This document shows positions 14,875 through 23,265 of a DNA stretch of 64,000 nucleotides, piece by piece. Numbering within the stretch: position 1 is the stretch's first letter; each line of letters opens with the position of its first letter. The position numbers and the translations under genes were made by a program. The DNA is taken from NCBI RefSeq assembly GCF_000422465.1, contig NZ_KE383842.1, positions 517,845-581,844 of the forward strand, written 5' to 3'. The DNA is from Paenibacillus harenae DSM 16969 (GTDB taxonomy: Bacteria; Bacillota; Bacilli; Paenibacillales; Paenibacillaceae). Under the pieces are notes generated by a model. It saw nothing but the letters and a program-made list of their open reading frames with translations, did no database searches and had not been told where the DNA came from.

Positions 14875-16929
14875 TTACTTCTTTTGTCCGTTGATATCTA
14901 ACGCTTCGCCGCCTTCGGTGATGGCCGCCTGAGCTTCCGCGACAGCCTGTTTCCTGAAGTCCTTGATCAAGTCGCTCATGACGATCTGATCGGAGACGTA
15001 CAGCTCGGTGCGCGCCTCTTCGGCGGCGCCGAGGCAGGCGTCCATATCGCCGGGAGCATTCGCCGCGATATTCCAGCACTTGCCGTTCCCGATGACCCCG
15101 TCGCCGGAAGGCATAAAGAAGAAGGTGCCGTCCGTAAATGCGCCGTTCCGCAGCACGACCTTCTTGCCTTCGGCAGGCTGCTCGGTCAGCATCGGCGTTC
15201 CGGCCATGAATTGATCGGCGGTAGAGATGCCCAGAAGGTGCATGACCGTCGGGGTGATATCAAGCTGTCCGCTCACGTTCGCGTGCGTGCCCGCATGCTC
15301 GTCCCGCGGCAGATGGACGAACATCGCCACCTGCTTCAGAATCATTTCCCGTTCCAGCCCGCTCAGAGGCTTGCCTAGGAAGTTCTCGAATAGCTTCCAA
15401 TCCTTAATCGAATTGTCGTGGTCGCCGTACGCGACGAAGATGGTGTTATCCCACAGACCTTCCGCTTTCATACGGTCCACGAGCTCGCCGAGCGCGGCAT
15501 CGACATAATGAGCGGCCTGCAGGTAGTCGCCCATAATCGTTCCTTTCAAATTGCCTACGTCAAGCTTCTTCTCCGTATCCGGCATCGTATAAGGATGATG
15601 GCTGGATAAGGTAATCATAAACGAATAAAAAGGCTTCTGCTGATCGCTCACGACGTCCATCGACTGCTGGAAGAATGATTTGTCGCCGAGCGCCCAGCCT
15701 ACCTTCTCGTCGAGGTTAAAGTGCTTCAAGCTGTAAAACTTGTCATAATTCATGTTGTTATACATCGTGTTCCGGTTCCAGAATCCGCCTTCGTAAGAAT
15801 GAAACACCGTGGTCGAATAACCATTGTTCTTCAAGGTAGTCGGCATGCAATCAAATTCGTGAGACGCATACTGAACAAACACGGAGCCGTTCATTACGGG
15901 CTGCATGGAGCAGTTGGCGGCGAAATCGGCATCCGACGTTCTTCCCTGCGAAGTCTGGTGGTAGAACTGGCTGAAATACGCGCTCGTCCCGATAAGTTTA
16001 TTGAGATTAGGCGTAATTTCCTGACCGCCGATCGATTTGCCGATCATGAAGTTTTGGAATGCTTCCAGCTGTACCATCAGGACGTTGCTGCCGGCGTAAG
16101 CGCCGAACAGCGCGTCCTGCTCGAGCGCGCCGCGAAGATCTCCGCGAGCTTCTATCCACGCCTTGGCTTCCGATGATTGCTCAGCGGTAACGGTAGCCGC
16201 ATCCAAATAGTTTTGCTTCACGTAGCGGTAGACGTCATAGCCGTGAAAGCCCAGCGATCCCGTGACGTTGTAGATCGAGAGATTCCACCAGTTGCCGACG
16301 AAAATCCCTTGTCCCCAGGTGCGCTTCGCTTCGTTCACGTTCGAGAAATAAAACGATGTGCCGACGGTGAAAAGGAGAGCGCTGAGTACGATCCGAACGA
16401 CCGTTTTCAACCATACCGATGATTTCCTGCGATGCTCATTGGCTTTTCGCAGATCCCTGCGGCCGAGCCATATAACATAGACCGCAAACGGAATGATAAA
16501 AATCCAGTCGATGAAAAATACGATATCGTTCCAGCTGAGCAAAGTTCCGATGCTGCCGCCCAAGGAATCGACCTGACTGAGCTGGAGCAGGACCGGTACC
16601 GAGATCAAATCCTGGAAGTAGCGGAAATAAATAAGATCGGCATACAGCACAAAGGATACAATCACATTTAAAACGATTAGGGCGATAATCCGGCCGCGCG
16701 CTGGCAGCCATAACGTCCAAAAGCAGAGGAGCAAGAGCGCTCCCAGCTCGATAATGGCGTCTTTGTCATTCATTTTGAATTTGGACATTCCAATAAAATC
16801 TGAAAATAAGTAAAGCTTAGCCATGATAACGGCTGCGAACAAAATCAGGTCGACAGCCTTCAGCCGCTCAAGCCAGACGAGCAGAGTGCTCATGCTTCGG
16901 CGGGCGATATTCTGTTGGACTGGTAACAT
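14875..16929 (-). CDS. ltaS: LtaS-like lipoteichoic acid synthase family sulfatase
   Basis: 684 residues: five membrane helices in the first about 200, then an extracellular alkaline-phosphatase-fold domain. Catalytic Thr lies in HQTSQGRTSDADF (about residue 327), aligned with the GQGKTSDSEF of LtaS. Metal-ligand motifs include NVLMVQLEAFQ, and AYGDHDNS. It polymerises glycerol phosphate from phosphatidylglycerol, or primes the chain, at the outer face. It ends in a rather charged tail after the enzymatic domain. It lies 18 bp downstream of the RNA methyltransferase gene. Paralogues are common, so the exact role (LtaS or LtaP) is open. Confidence 0.85.
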   Translation of the reverse strand: MLPVQQNIARRSMSTLLVWLERLKAVDLILFAAVIMAKLYLFSDFIGMSKFKMNDKDAIIELGALLLLCFWTLWLPARGRIIALIVLNVIVSFVLYADLIYFRYFQDLISVPVLLQLSQVDSLGGSIGTLLSWNDIVFFIDWIFIIPFAVYVIWLGRRDLRKANEHRRKSSVWLKTVVRIVLSALLFTVGTSFYFSNVNEAKRTWGQGIFVGNWWNLSIYNVTGSLGFHGYDVYRYVKQNYLDAATVTAEQSSEAKAWIEARGDLRGALEQDALFGAYAGSNVLMVQLEAFQNFMIGKSIGGQEITPNLNKLIGTSAYFSQFYHQTSQGRTSDADFAANCSMQPVMNGSVFVQYASHEFDCMPTTLKNNGYSTTVFHSYEGGFWNRNTMYNNMNYDKFYSLKHFNLDEKVGWALGDKSFFQQSMDVVSDQQKPFYSFMITLSSHHPYTMPDTEKKLDVGNLKGTIMGDYLQAAHYVDAALGELVDRMKAEGLWDNTIFVAYGDHDNSIKDWKLFENFLGKPLSGLEREMILKQVAMFVHLPRDEHAGTHANVSGQLDITPTVMHLLGISTADQFMAGTPMLTEQPAEGKKVVLRNGAFTDGTFFFMPSGDGVIGNGKCWNIAANAPGDMDACLGAAEEARTELYVSDQIVMSDLIKDFRKQAVAEAQAAITEGGEALDINGQKK

Positions 16930-16947
16930 TTTGTACGGCCTTCCTCT

Positions 16948-18093
16948 CTAATCCCGGTTTCCCCGAGGCGGGAGCGGGCCGAAAAATTGGTAATAGTTGC
17001 ATTCGATCCGCCCGTTAAACAGCTTGCGCTTCTTATCCGCAGACCGGCCGAAGTAATGCTCCATCGTAGTTGACGGACTAATGGCGAAATAGGACCAGGT
17101 CGGATAATGGAGCGCAGTCAGGCCAAACTGGCGCAAAGCAGCCTCGGCTGAGGCATCGTCGCCAAGCCGTTCCCCGTAAGGCGGGTTCGTAATAACGACG
17201 CCGTAATCGCCTTCAAGCTTGACCTTCGATACGGGCTGTACGCTCAGCTTGATATCCTTTCCGAAACCAGCTTTCTTGACGGCAGCCTCGGCAATTTCAA
17301 TCGCGCCAGGATCGATATCGGAGCCGGCAATTTGCAGCGGAATACTATCCTTAACGAGATCGAAGGCTTCATCGCGCGCTTCATTCCACAGCTCGTCCGG
17401 GATGAGCGGCCATCCTTCGCTGTTAAAGCTGCGGCGCAGTCCGGGAGCAATATTCCACCCGATCATGGCGGCCTCAATCAGCATCGTTCCCGAGCCGCAG
17501 AACGGGTCGTACAGCGGTCGTTCCGGCTGCCAGCGGCTAAGCTGAACGAGAGCGGCTGCCATCGTCTCGCGAATCGGGGCCTCGGTCGACATTCTGCGAT
17601 AACCCCGTTTGTGCAATCCGTCGCCCGTCGTATCCAGCGTAAGCATCGCGACATCGTTCATGAGCGTAACTTCGATAACATATCGTCCGTTATCCTCCGG
17701 AAACCATTCGGTTCCATAACGCTCGGCCATTTTATTGACAACGGCTTTTTTGACAATGCTTTGGCAGGCGGGAACGCTTGTCAGCTGCGATTTTTGCGAT
17801 CTTCCGTTGACGGGGAATTCGCCGTCCTCAGGAATCCAAGACGGCCAATCAAGCGCTTTCGTCCCTTCGAACAGCTCTTCGAACGTCGCGGCCGGAAACT
17901 CGCCCATTTTGATTAAAATCCGTCCTGCCGACCGGAGCCAAAGGTTCGTTCGGCATATATCGATAGGCTTGCCCGTAAAATTGACGCGTCCGTTCTCTAC
18001 TTTCAAGTCGGTGTAACCGAGATCCTTCAGCTCGCGTGACACAACCGCTTCGAGCCCCATCGGCGCGGTTGCGATTAGCTGTAAATTTTCCAT
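16948..18093 (-). CDS. THUMP-domain RNA methyltransferase (YpsC/RlmL-N type)
   Basis: 381 residues. An N-terminal ferredoxin-like/THUMP part (about 1-160) precedes a Rossmann methyltransferase with DPFCGSGTMLIEAAMIG (SAM/active-site region) and the N6/N2-methylase tetrapeptide in TNPPYGERL. This is the architecture of YpsC and the RlmL N-half, which make m2G in 23S rRNA. The ATG at 18093 has a modest GAGAG upstream; a longer reading to 18111 has none. It is divergent from the O-methyltransferase. Confidence 0.85.
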   Translation of the reverse strand: MENLQLIATAPMGLEAVVSRELKDLGYTDLKVENGRVNFTGKPIDICRTNLWLRSAGRILIKMGEFPAATFEELFEGTKALDWPSWIPEDGEFPVNGRSQKSQLTSVPACQSIVKKAVVNKMAERYGTEWFPEDNGRYVIEVTLMNDVAMLTLDTTGDGLHKRGYRRMSTEAPIRETMAAALVQLSRWQPERPLYDPFCGSGTMLIEAAMIGWNIAPGLRRSFNSEGWPLIPDELWNEARDEAFDLVKDSIPLQIAGSDIDPGAIEIAEAAVKKAGFGKDIKLSVQPVSKVKLEGDYGVVITNPPYGERLGDDASAEAALRQFGLTALHYPTWSYFAISPSTTMEHYFGRSADKKRKLFNGRIECNYYQFFGPLPPRGNRD

Positions 18094-18239
18094 TACGCAC
18101 TCTCTTTTCATTTATACTTATTGATTTCCAAGCCGCGCAGGAAGCATACGCTTGTATCCTCACGTACAAAAACATACAATCAAGTATAGGACATATGAGG
18201 TCGTTTTTACAAATTTGTAAATATGGAGAGAGAAGAATA

Positions 18240-18869
18240 ATGTTGCGGAATGAACAATATGTGGATTCGCTTTACGAGGCGGATGCCGATTTGAAAAGGA
18301 CAAAAGAAGGCATCGCGGCTGCCGGCATGCCTGATATTTCGGTTGCCGACGGTTACGGGCGGCTGCTTACGATGCTGGTATCGCTATCGAAGGCGCAGAA
18401 GATTTTGGAAATCGGCGCGCTGGGCGGGTACAGCGGCATATGTTTGGCGCGCGGGCTGCAGGCAGGCGGGAGCCTGGTGTCTCTGGAGCTGCTGCAGAAC
18501 TATGCGGACTTGGCCAAGACGCATATGGAAGCGGCTGGACTAGGCGGTAAGGTGGAATATTTGATCGGTGACGCGAAGGAAAGCTTGGCGGAACTGAAGG
18601 CAGCCGGCAAAAAATTTGACTTCTTTTTTATTGATGCGGATAAAGAAGGTTATCCCGTCTACTTGGAATATGCGATCGAGTTGGCAGAGCCGGGCGCGGT
18701 GATCGTCGGCGATAATATCTTCCTCCGGGGGAGAACGACCGATCCGGCCAAGGCGGGACCGTCGGTCCAGGCGGTTCGTTCCTTTAATGAAACCATTGCT
18801 GCGGACAATCGCCTGATGAGCACGCTGCTCCCGGGATATGACGGGCTCGCAATCGCGATCGTGAAGTAA
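18240..18869 (+). CDS. SAM-dependent O-methyltransferase (YrrM/CCoAOMT type)
   Basis: 209 residues. Motifs: ILEIGALGGYSGICLA (SAM-binding glycine loop), LVSLELLQNY, DFFFIDADKEGY with the metal-binding Asp, and VGDNIFLRG. This class is related to catechol and caffeoyl-CoA O-methyltransferases; the bacterial substrate is unknown, and YrrM relatives include tRNA hydroxyuridine methyltransferase TrmR. Start at 18240 is behind GGAGAGAGAAG. No terminator was found before the repeat region. Confidence 0.85.
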   Translation: MLRNEQYVDSLYEADADLKRTKEGIAAAGMPDISVADGYGRLLTMLVSLSKAQKILEIGALGGYSGICLARGLQAGGSLVSLELLQNYADLAKTHMEAAGLGGKVEYLIGDAKESLAELKAAGKKFDFFFIDADKEGYPVYLEYAIELAEPGAVIVGDNIFLRGRTTDPAKAGPSVQAVRSFNETIAADNRLMSTLLPGYDGLAIAIVK

Positions 18870-18953
18870 GTTAAGTCTAGGCGGAATATAAGGAGCGTCC
18901 TGGTGCGTGCCGCTTACCAAGCCGTCTCGCGTCAGGGCGTTTTCATGCCGCGG

Positions 18954-19320
18954 TTATCCGCATCTAGGGAAACGATGAACGGCTTGTCGCGATAATCCGC
19001 ATCTAGGGACACGATGAACGGCTTGTCGCGATAATCCGCATCTAGGGACACGATGAACGGCTTGTCGCGATAATCCGCGTGCACGGTTACGATAGACGGC
19101 TAGTTGCGATAATCCGTATGTACGGTTTCGATAGAATGCTTGTTGCGATATTGCGCATGCACGGACACGATGAACAGCTTGTCACGTTAATTCGTATGCA
19201 TGTTACGTTTGCAAGTAGTGAAAATCCGCATGCAACGAACATGATGAACGGTTTGCCGCATTAATCCGTTTGAACGATTACGATAAAATGCTTATCGTAA
19301 TATTACGAATGTACGGTAAT
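18954..19320. repeat. 39-bp tandem repeat array with progressive decay
   Basis: Units begin at 18954, 18993, 19032, 19071, 19110, 19149 and roughly 19188 onwards. The first three are nearly identical (core CCGCATCTAGGGACACGATG then AACGGCTTGTCGCGA); later ones diverge step by step and the period slips. Because 39 is a multiple of 3, a 61-codon frame at 19079-19264 repeats 13 residues, but it has no convincing start and is likely a by-product. No gene is seen between 18870 and 19548. Confidence 0.9.
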
Positions 19321-19351
19321 CTGTATTTTACGGTATTCCGGAAAGCGTGGT

Positions 19352-19535
19352 TAATTTCATATATTGAAATTAATCCCCGAATAAATAAATCAATAAGCGT
19401 CGTAGTCTCAGTATTTGAACTAAAATTGTAATTTTGTAGCTTATTGACTGGATTTTTCCTGTGCAGTTTCAGAAATTGAAATTATTGGTTCAAAATAAAC
19501 CATTGAACCCAGGATAGTTTCAGTTATTGAAATTA
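19352..19535. promoter_or_regulatory. Left array of four phased 21-bp palindromes
   Basis: Four sites share half-sites TARTNTCA and TGANAYTA separated by 5 bp: 19352-19372 (perfect), 19403-19423 (one base lost in the right arm), 19464-19484 and 19515-19535. Start-to-start spacings are 51, 61 and 51 bp, close to 5, 6 and 5 helical turns. The last site ends 13 bp before the nuclease stop codon. See the matching array at 20378-20560. Confidence 0.85.
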
Positions 19536-19548
19536 TTTTCACCATCAT

Positions 19549-20232
19549 CTAATGTATGAACATTCGCTTTGACGGCTCCAGGCTCCAAGCGTGAGTACGG
19601 GTTGCTCCACCAAGCGCCGCCCTGATCCACTCTGATTCCTCGAGCTTCCGGATATGCGGGCGGGCTTTGTTGTAGCTGCAATGCAGGCGGCCCCTTACGT
19701 CTGACAGTTGAAAAGGGCGCTCCAGCATCGCCGCAAGCCGCAAGATTTCTCTCTCGTACACATGCAATTCATTGAAAGTGCCGGGTGCTCCGAATAACCT
19801 GCCGACCATCTGCTGAAAGAGCTGCTGCCATAAGCGGGGGCGCTGCTCGATATCGTCATAACCGATGCGGATGACTGTCCAATTATCATTTGTCAGATGC
19901 ATTTGCCTGACCCATTGGTCACAAAATTGTTTGCGCGTATTATGCCGTAAATGCGTCCCGTAGCCGTCGATTTCGATCGCGACTCGGATATGGGAGCGTA
20001 CGTAAGCAAAATCAATGTAGCGGTAACCTTCGCTGAAATCTTGAATTTCATACTCGGGATGCAAATGCTGGAAATGACCGAATGCAGGCCACCAAATATT
20101 TTGCAGCATAAGCTTCTCCGCATGTCCAAGCCCCTCTTTGATCCTACTGCGATTTTCTCCGCGGCGTCCGATAATATGCTTTGTGAGCCAGCTTTGGCAA
20201 TAATCTTCGAATAACTTATCACCCAATCTCAA
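19549..20232 (-). CDS. DUF559/Vsr-like nuclease with C-terminal winged helix
   Basis: 227 residues. The core reads RYIDFAYVRSHIRVAIEIDG, followed by H, then DQWVRQMHL and NWTVIRIGYDD, the D...EID-G...H...D-x2-R...W pattern of PD-(D/E)XK nucleases of the DUF559/very-short-patch-repair type. Residues about 155-215 look like a winged HTH (LSDVRGRLHCSYNKARPHIRKL). Start is TTG at 20232 with AAAGGAG just upstream; TTG at 20226 is equally possible. Similar proteins recur in Paenibacillus genomes as I recall, often mislabelled response regulators. Both flanks carry arrays of the same palindrome, and a terminator-like hairpin lies in its leader. Host-defence, mobile or regulatory roles are all possible. 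Confidence 0.75.
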   Translation of the reverse strand: MRLGDKLFEDYCQSWLTKHIIGRRGENRSRIKEGLGHAEKLMLQNIWWPAFGHFQHLHPEYEIQDFSEGYRYIDFAYVRSHIRVAIEIDGYGTHLRHNTRKQFCDQWVRQMHLTNDNWTVIRIGYDDIEQRPRLWQQLFQQMVGRLFGAPGTFNELHVYEREILRLAAMLERPFQLSDVRGRLHCSYNKARPHIRKLEESEWIRAALGGATRTHAWSLEPSKRMFIH

Positions 20233-20249
20233 TCATCTCCTTTAAAATA

Positions 20250-20292
20250 AAAGCGCCGCATGATCAGGAGTATACCTGCTCAAACGGCGCAT
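20250..20292 (-). terminator. Terminator-like hairpin in the leader of the nuclease gene
   Basis: GCGCCG (20253-20258) pairs with CGGCGC (20285-20290), with an inner CAGGAG/CTCCTG-like stem. Reading leftward it is followed by TTTTATTTT and then the nuclease ribosome binding site. It could attenuate the gene or stop incoming transcription. Confidence 0.65.
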
Positions 20293-20377
20293 GCTTTGCT
20301 GCCTATGTGTAGTTGATTAGTTTGAGATTACCATAAACCGGAACATGTTACTAGCAAGTTTTATTGATAGCGATGAC

Positions 20378-20560
20378 TAGTATCAATATCTGAAACTAAT
20401 TTATTCAAATCGTAGTTTACATATAAATTAGTTTCAATTATTGAACCAAGAGGAGGGGGAGTGGTCGGAATGGCACCAAAATCAACGAGTAGTGTCAAAT
20501 TCTGATATTAAATCACCTATATTATCTTTTGAGCGATAATAGGTTCAAAATCCGAAACTA
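20378..20560. promoter_or_regulatory. Right array of four phased 21-bp palindromes
   Basis: Sites at 20378-20398, 20429-20449, 20490-20510 and 20540-20560 have the same 8-5-8 layout as the left array. Spacings are 51, 61 and 50 bp, mirroring 51/61/51 on the other side. A further weaker dyad (TAGTTTA-N4-TAAATTA) is at 20413-20430. The spacer sequences are not conserved, so only the sites and distances are kept. No gene is seen from 20233 to 20821. Confidence 0.85.
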
Positions 20561-20663
20561 AAGCTCTGAGCAGGGCTGTTCTTTCAGTATACCGGTCAGC
20601 GGCAGCTCAAGCCCCGAACAAGCTGTTCGCTTGCGCAGAGCTGACAGGCTTTGGAATAAGTTT

Positions 20664-20850
20664 GCAACCGGGGTTTAAGCTTTTGAGCCAACCTGCTGCT
20701 TGCATAGTCCCCTTAACCGGCACTTATGTCTTTGAGCGGACAGGCTGCTTGCATAGTCCCCTTAACCGGCACTTAAGTCTTTGAGCGGACAGGCTGCTTG
20801 CATAGTCTCCCTAACCGGCACTTAAGTCTTTGAGCGGACAGGGCGCTTGC
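20664..20850. repeat. 49-bp tandem repeat derived from the MFS gene 3' end
   Basis: Units start at 20698, 20747, 20796 and 20845 (period exactly 49), each with GCTTGCATAGTC, CCGGCACTTAAGTCTTTGAG and CGGACAGG. The copy nearest the gene includes its last codons and stop (20822-20850). An older degenerate copy is visible at about 20664-20697. The gene end has evidently been amplified into the intergenic region. Confidence 0.85.
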
Positions 20851-22033
20851 GAAGCAGCGTTTGCCATACCCATGCGGCGTTGGCCATCAGCATGATGCCG
20901 GACAGGATGAACAAGCCTTGAATGCCGAGCCAGCCGGAGAGGGCGCCGCCGGTTATCGGCCCGATCATATTGCCGAGACTGAGGGTGCTCGTGTTGAAGC
21001 TGTAGGATCGGCTCTCCATGCCGTCAGGCGTATACTTGCGGATTAAGGCGTTCACGGCCGGGATGAGGCCGCCGAGAAAGATGCCTAGCACAAATCGCGC
21101 CGCAAGCAGCTGCCAGACGGTTCCCGCCAGCGCCTGCGGGATGAAGGCCAGCGCCGCGCCGACGAGCGAGAAGCCGAGCACGCGTTCCGCACCGATCCGG
21201 TCGCTCAGCTTGCCAAGCAGAGGCGAGGCAACCAGATTCGAGAGTCCGGTGACGGAACCGACAAAGCCGGCGAAGAAAGCAAGATTGGCCGTCGTTCCGT
21301 GCAGCTCCTGCACATACAGCGGAATGAGCGTCATCGGACTCATCATAGCGAACTGAATGAGAAAGGTGACGGCGAACAGCGCAGTAAGCTCCGGAATGCG
21401 GCTTAGCTGCCGGAAGCCTTGAATGACGGATGCCTGGATGCGCTCGGCTGCTTTCATACGGTCGAACGGCTCCTTTACGACAAACAGCGCAAGCAGCGAC
21501 GCGGCGAACAGCAGCGCACCCGTTAAATAGAAAATAGGCCGGAAGCCGATCGAATCGGCAAGCAGGCCGCCAATGAACGGACCCAAAATAGTGCCGGCGA
21601 TTCCGCCCGACTGAATGGTGCCCATCGCGAAGCCCATCCGGTTTTTCGGCGTCGTTGACGAGATCAGCGCGATGGAAGCGGGATTAAAGCCGGATATCGT
21701 ACCGTTCAGCATGCGCAGCAGCAGCAGATGCCACGGGTTCGTAGCGAAGCCCATGAGCGCCATGACGATCGCCATGCCGAAGCCGGATCGCAGCAGCATT
21801 ACTTTGCGTCCGTACCGGTCAGCCAGCTTCCCCCAAATAGGCTGGAATATAAATGAGGTGACAAAGTTCCCGGCAAAAATAAAACCCGCCCAAATCCCGA
21901 TCTCGTGCTTATCGGTCAAACCTAAATCAAACTGCAAATAGAGTGATAGGAACGGAATGATCATCGTCATTCCCGCCATCACAAGAAATTGACCGAACCA
22001 CAGCACGACTAGGTTTTTTTTCCACTGTTCCAT
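20822..22033 (-). CDS. MFS transporter, multidrug efflux type
   Basis: 403 residues with 12 predicted membrane helices. The loop 2-3 motif GKLADRYGRKVMLLRSG and the motif-C-like GTILGPFIGG in helix 5 place it with DHA1-type drug antiporters (MdtG/TetA-like). Substrate cannot be read from sequence. Its final codons lie within the 49-bp repeat unit, so the natural C-terminus may have been altered by repeat turnover. Divergent from hemE. Confidence 0.85.
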   Translation of the reverse strand: MEQWKKNLVVLWFGQFLVMAGMTMIIPFLSLYLQFDLGLTDKHEIGIWAGFIFAGNFVTSFIFQPIWGKLADRYGRKVMLLRSGFGMAIVMALMGFATNPWHLLLLRMLNGTISGFNPASIALISSTTPKNRMGFAMGTIQSGGIAGTILGPFIGGLLADSIGFRPIFYLTGALLFAASLLALFVVKEPFDRMKAAERIQASVIQGFRQLSRIPELTALFAVTFLIQFAMMSPMTLIPLYVQELHGTTANLAFFAGFVGSVTGLSNLVASPLLGKLSDRIGAERVLGFSLVGAALAFIPQALAGTVWQLLAARFVLGIFLGGLIPAVNALIRKYTPDGMESRSYSFNTSTLSLGNMIGPITGGALSGWLGIQGLFILSGIMLMANAAWVWQTLLRKRPVRSKT

Positions 22034-22128
22034 AAAAAAAGTATAGCATATGCCGACCCGGGATGAAAAATGGACCTTTAGAGTATTTGATTGTCATACT
22101 ATTGTCATAGGAAGCCGTCTGACGGCGG

Positions 22129-22157
22129 TTGTTAGGTCTTCTGAAAAAGGGCATAAT
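22129..22157 (+). promoter_or_regulatory. Probable promoter of hemEH
   Basis: TTGTTA (22129-22134) and CATAAT (22152-22157) with a 17-bp spacer, 37 bp before the hemE start. Confidence 0.5.
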
Positions 22158-22194
22158 AAAAACATAGTAAAATACATAGAAATGGGGAACGGGG

Positions 22195-23265
22195 ATGTCT
22201 TATAACGACCGTTTCATACGGGCATGCCGGAAGGAACAAGCAGATCAGGTACCTGTATGGTATATGAGGCAGGCAGGGCGGTACGACCCTGATTACCGCA
22301 AAATAAAAGAAAAATATTCGCTGCTAGAAATATGCAGGCAGCCTGAGCTTGCGGCTGAAGTGACGATGATGCCGGTCCGCAAGCTGGGCGTCGATGCGGC
22401 CATCCTGTACTCGGATATTATGAATCCGGTCGCATCGATCGGCATCGATTTCGATATCGTAGCCAATGTCGGGCCGGTCATTGCCAATCCGATTCGGTCG
22501 GCTGACGACGTGGAGCGCTTGAAGCCGATCGACGTTGAAGGAGATTTGGGTCATGTCCTCGAGACGATCCGCCTATTGGACCGCGAGCTGGAAGTTCCGT
22601 TAATTACATTCGCAGGCGCTCCGTTTACGATTGCCAGCTATTTAATTGAAGGAAAGCCTTCGAAAAACTATTTGCGGACTAAAGAAATGATGTACAGCGA
22701 GCCGGAACTGTGGCATGAGCTTATGCGAAAGCTTGGCGATATGGTCATCGCGTATTTGCGCGCGCATATTGCCGCGGGCGGCAAGGCGTTCCAGCTGTTC
22801 GACAGCTGGGTAGGCGCGCTGACGCCAGCCGACTTCCGGCAATTTGTGCTGCCGACGATCGAACGGATATTCGCCGAGCTGTCGGATATCGAGCAGCCAA
22901 AAATTTATTTCCCGGGCGTAAGCTCCGGCGAGCTGCTGCCAACCCTTCATCAGGTGAAAGCCGACGTGATCGGGCTGGACTGGCGCGTGACGATTGAGGA
23001 AGGCAGACGAAGATTGGGCGGCGGATTCGCGGTTCAGGGGAACTTGGACCCGACGGTGCTAACGGCTCCAATCCGCGTCATTGAATCGTATGCCAAGGAG
23101 ATTATAGATAGCGGCATTGATGAGCCCGGTTTTATTTTTAATCTCGGTCACGGTTTGTTCCCGGAAGCATCAATTGAGAAATTGGCCGAATTGACCGCAT
23201 TCATCCACTCGTATTCTGAGAAGGCCATCGCCGCAAGAAACGGGAAGGAGGCAAGCCGTGTCTGA
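22195..23265 (+). CDS. hemE: Uroporphyrinogen decarboxylase
   Basis: Converts uroporphyrinogen III to coproporphyrinogen III in haem synthesis. 356 residues, full length, with PVWYMRQAGRYDPDYR, SDIMNP, GAPFTIASYLIEG and FNLGHGLFPEA, all family hallmarks including the substrate Arg and Asp. ATG follows GGGGAACGGGG. Its 3' end overlaps hemH by 8 bp, so the two form an operon. Confidence 0.97.
   Translation: MSYNDRFIRACRKEQADQVPVWYMRQAGRYDPDYRKIKEKYSLLEICRQPELAAEVTMMPVRKLGVDAAILYSDIMNPVASIGIDFDIVANVGPVIANPIRSADDVERLKPIDVEGDLGHVLETIRLLDRELEVPLITFAGAPFTIASYLIEGKPSKNYLRTKEMMYSEPELWHELMRKLGDMVIAYLRAHIAAGGKAFQLFDSWVGALTPADFRQFVLPTIERIFAELSDIEQPKIYFPGVSSGELLPTLHQVKADVIGLDWRVTIEEGRRRLGGGFAVQGNLDPTVLTAPIRVIESYAKEIIDSGIDEPGFIFNLGHGLFPEASIEKLAELTAFIHSYSEKAIAARNGKEASRV

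Noticed and set aside
19079-19264. Reading frame encoding a 13-residue repeat
   Set aside because: It is generated by the 39-bp repeats and has no binding site; the repeats decay without keeping the protein sequence.
18954-19320. CRISPR array
   Set aside because: Units abut without unique spacers, and no cas genes are present; it is a plain tandem repeat.
20617-20631. LexA-like CGAAC/GTTCG dyad
   Set aside because: The spacer is 5 bases instead of 4 and no promoter or gene start is near.
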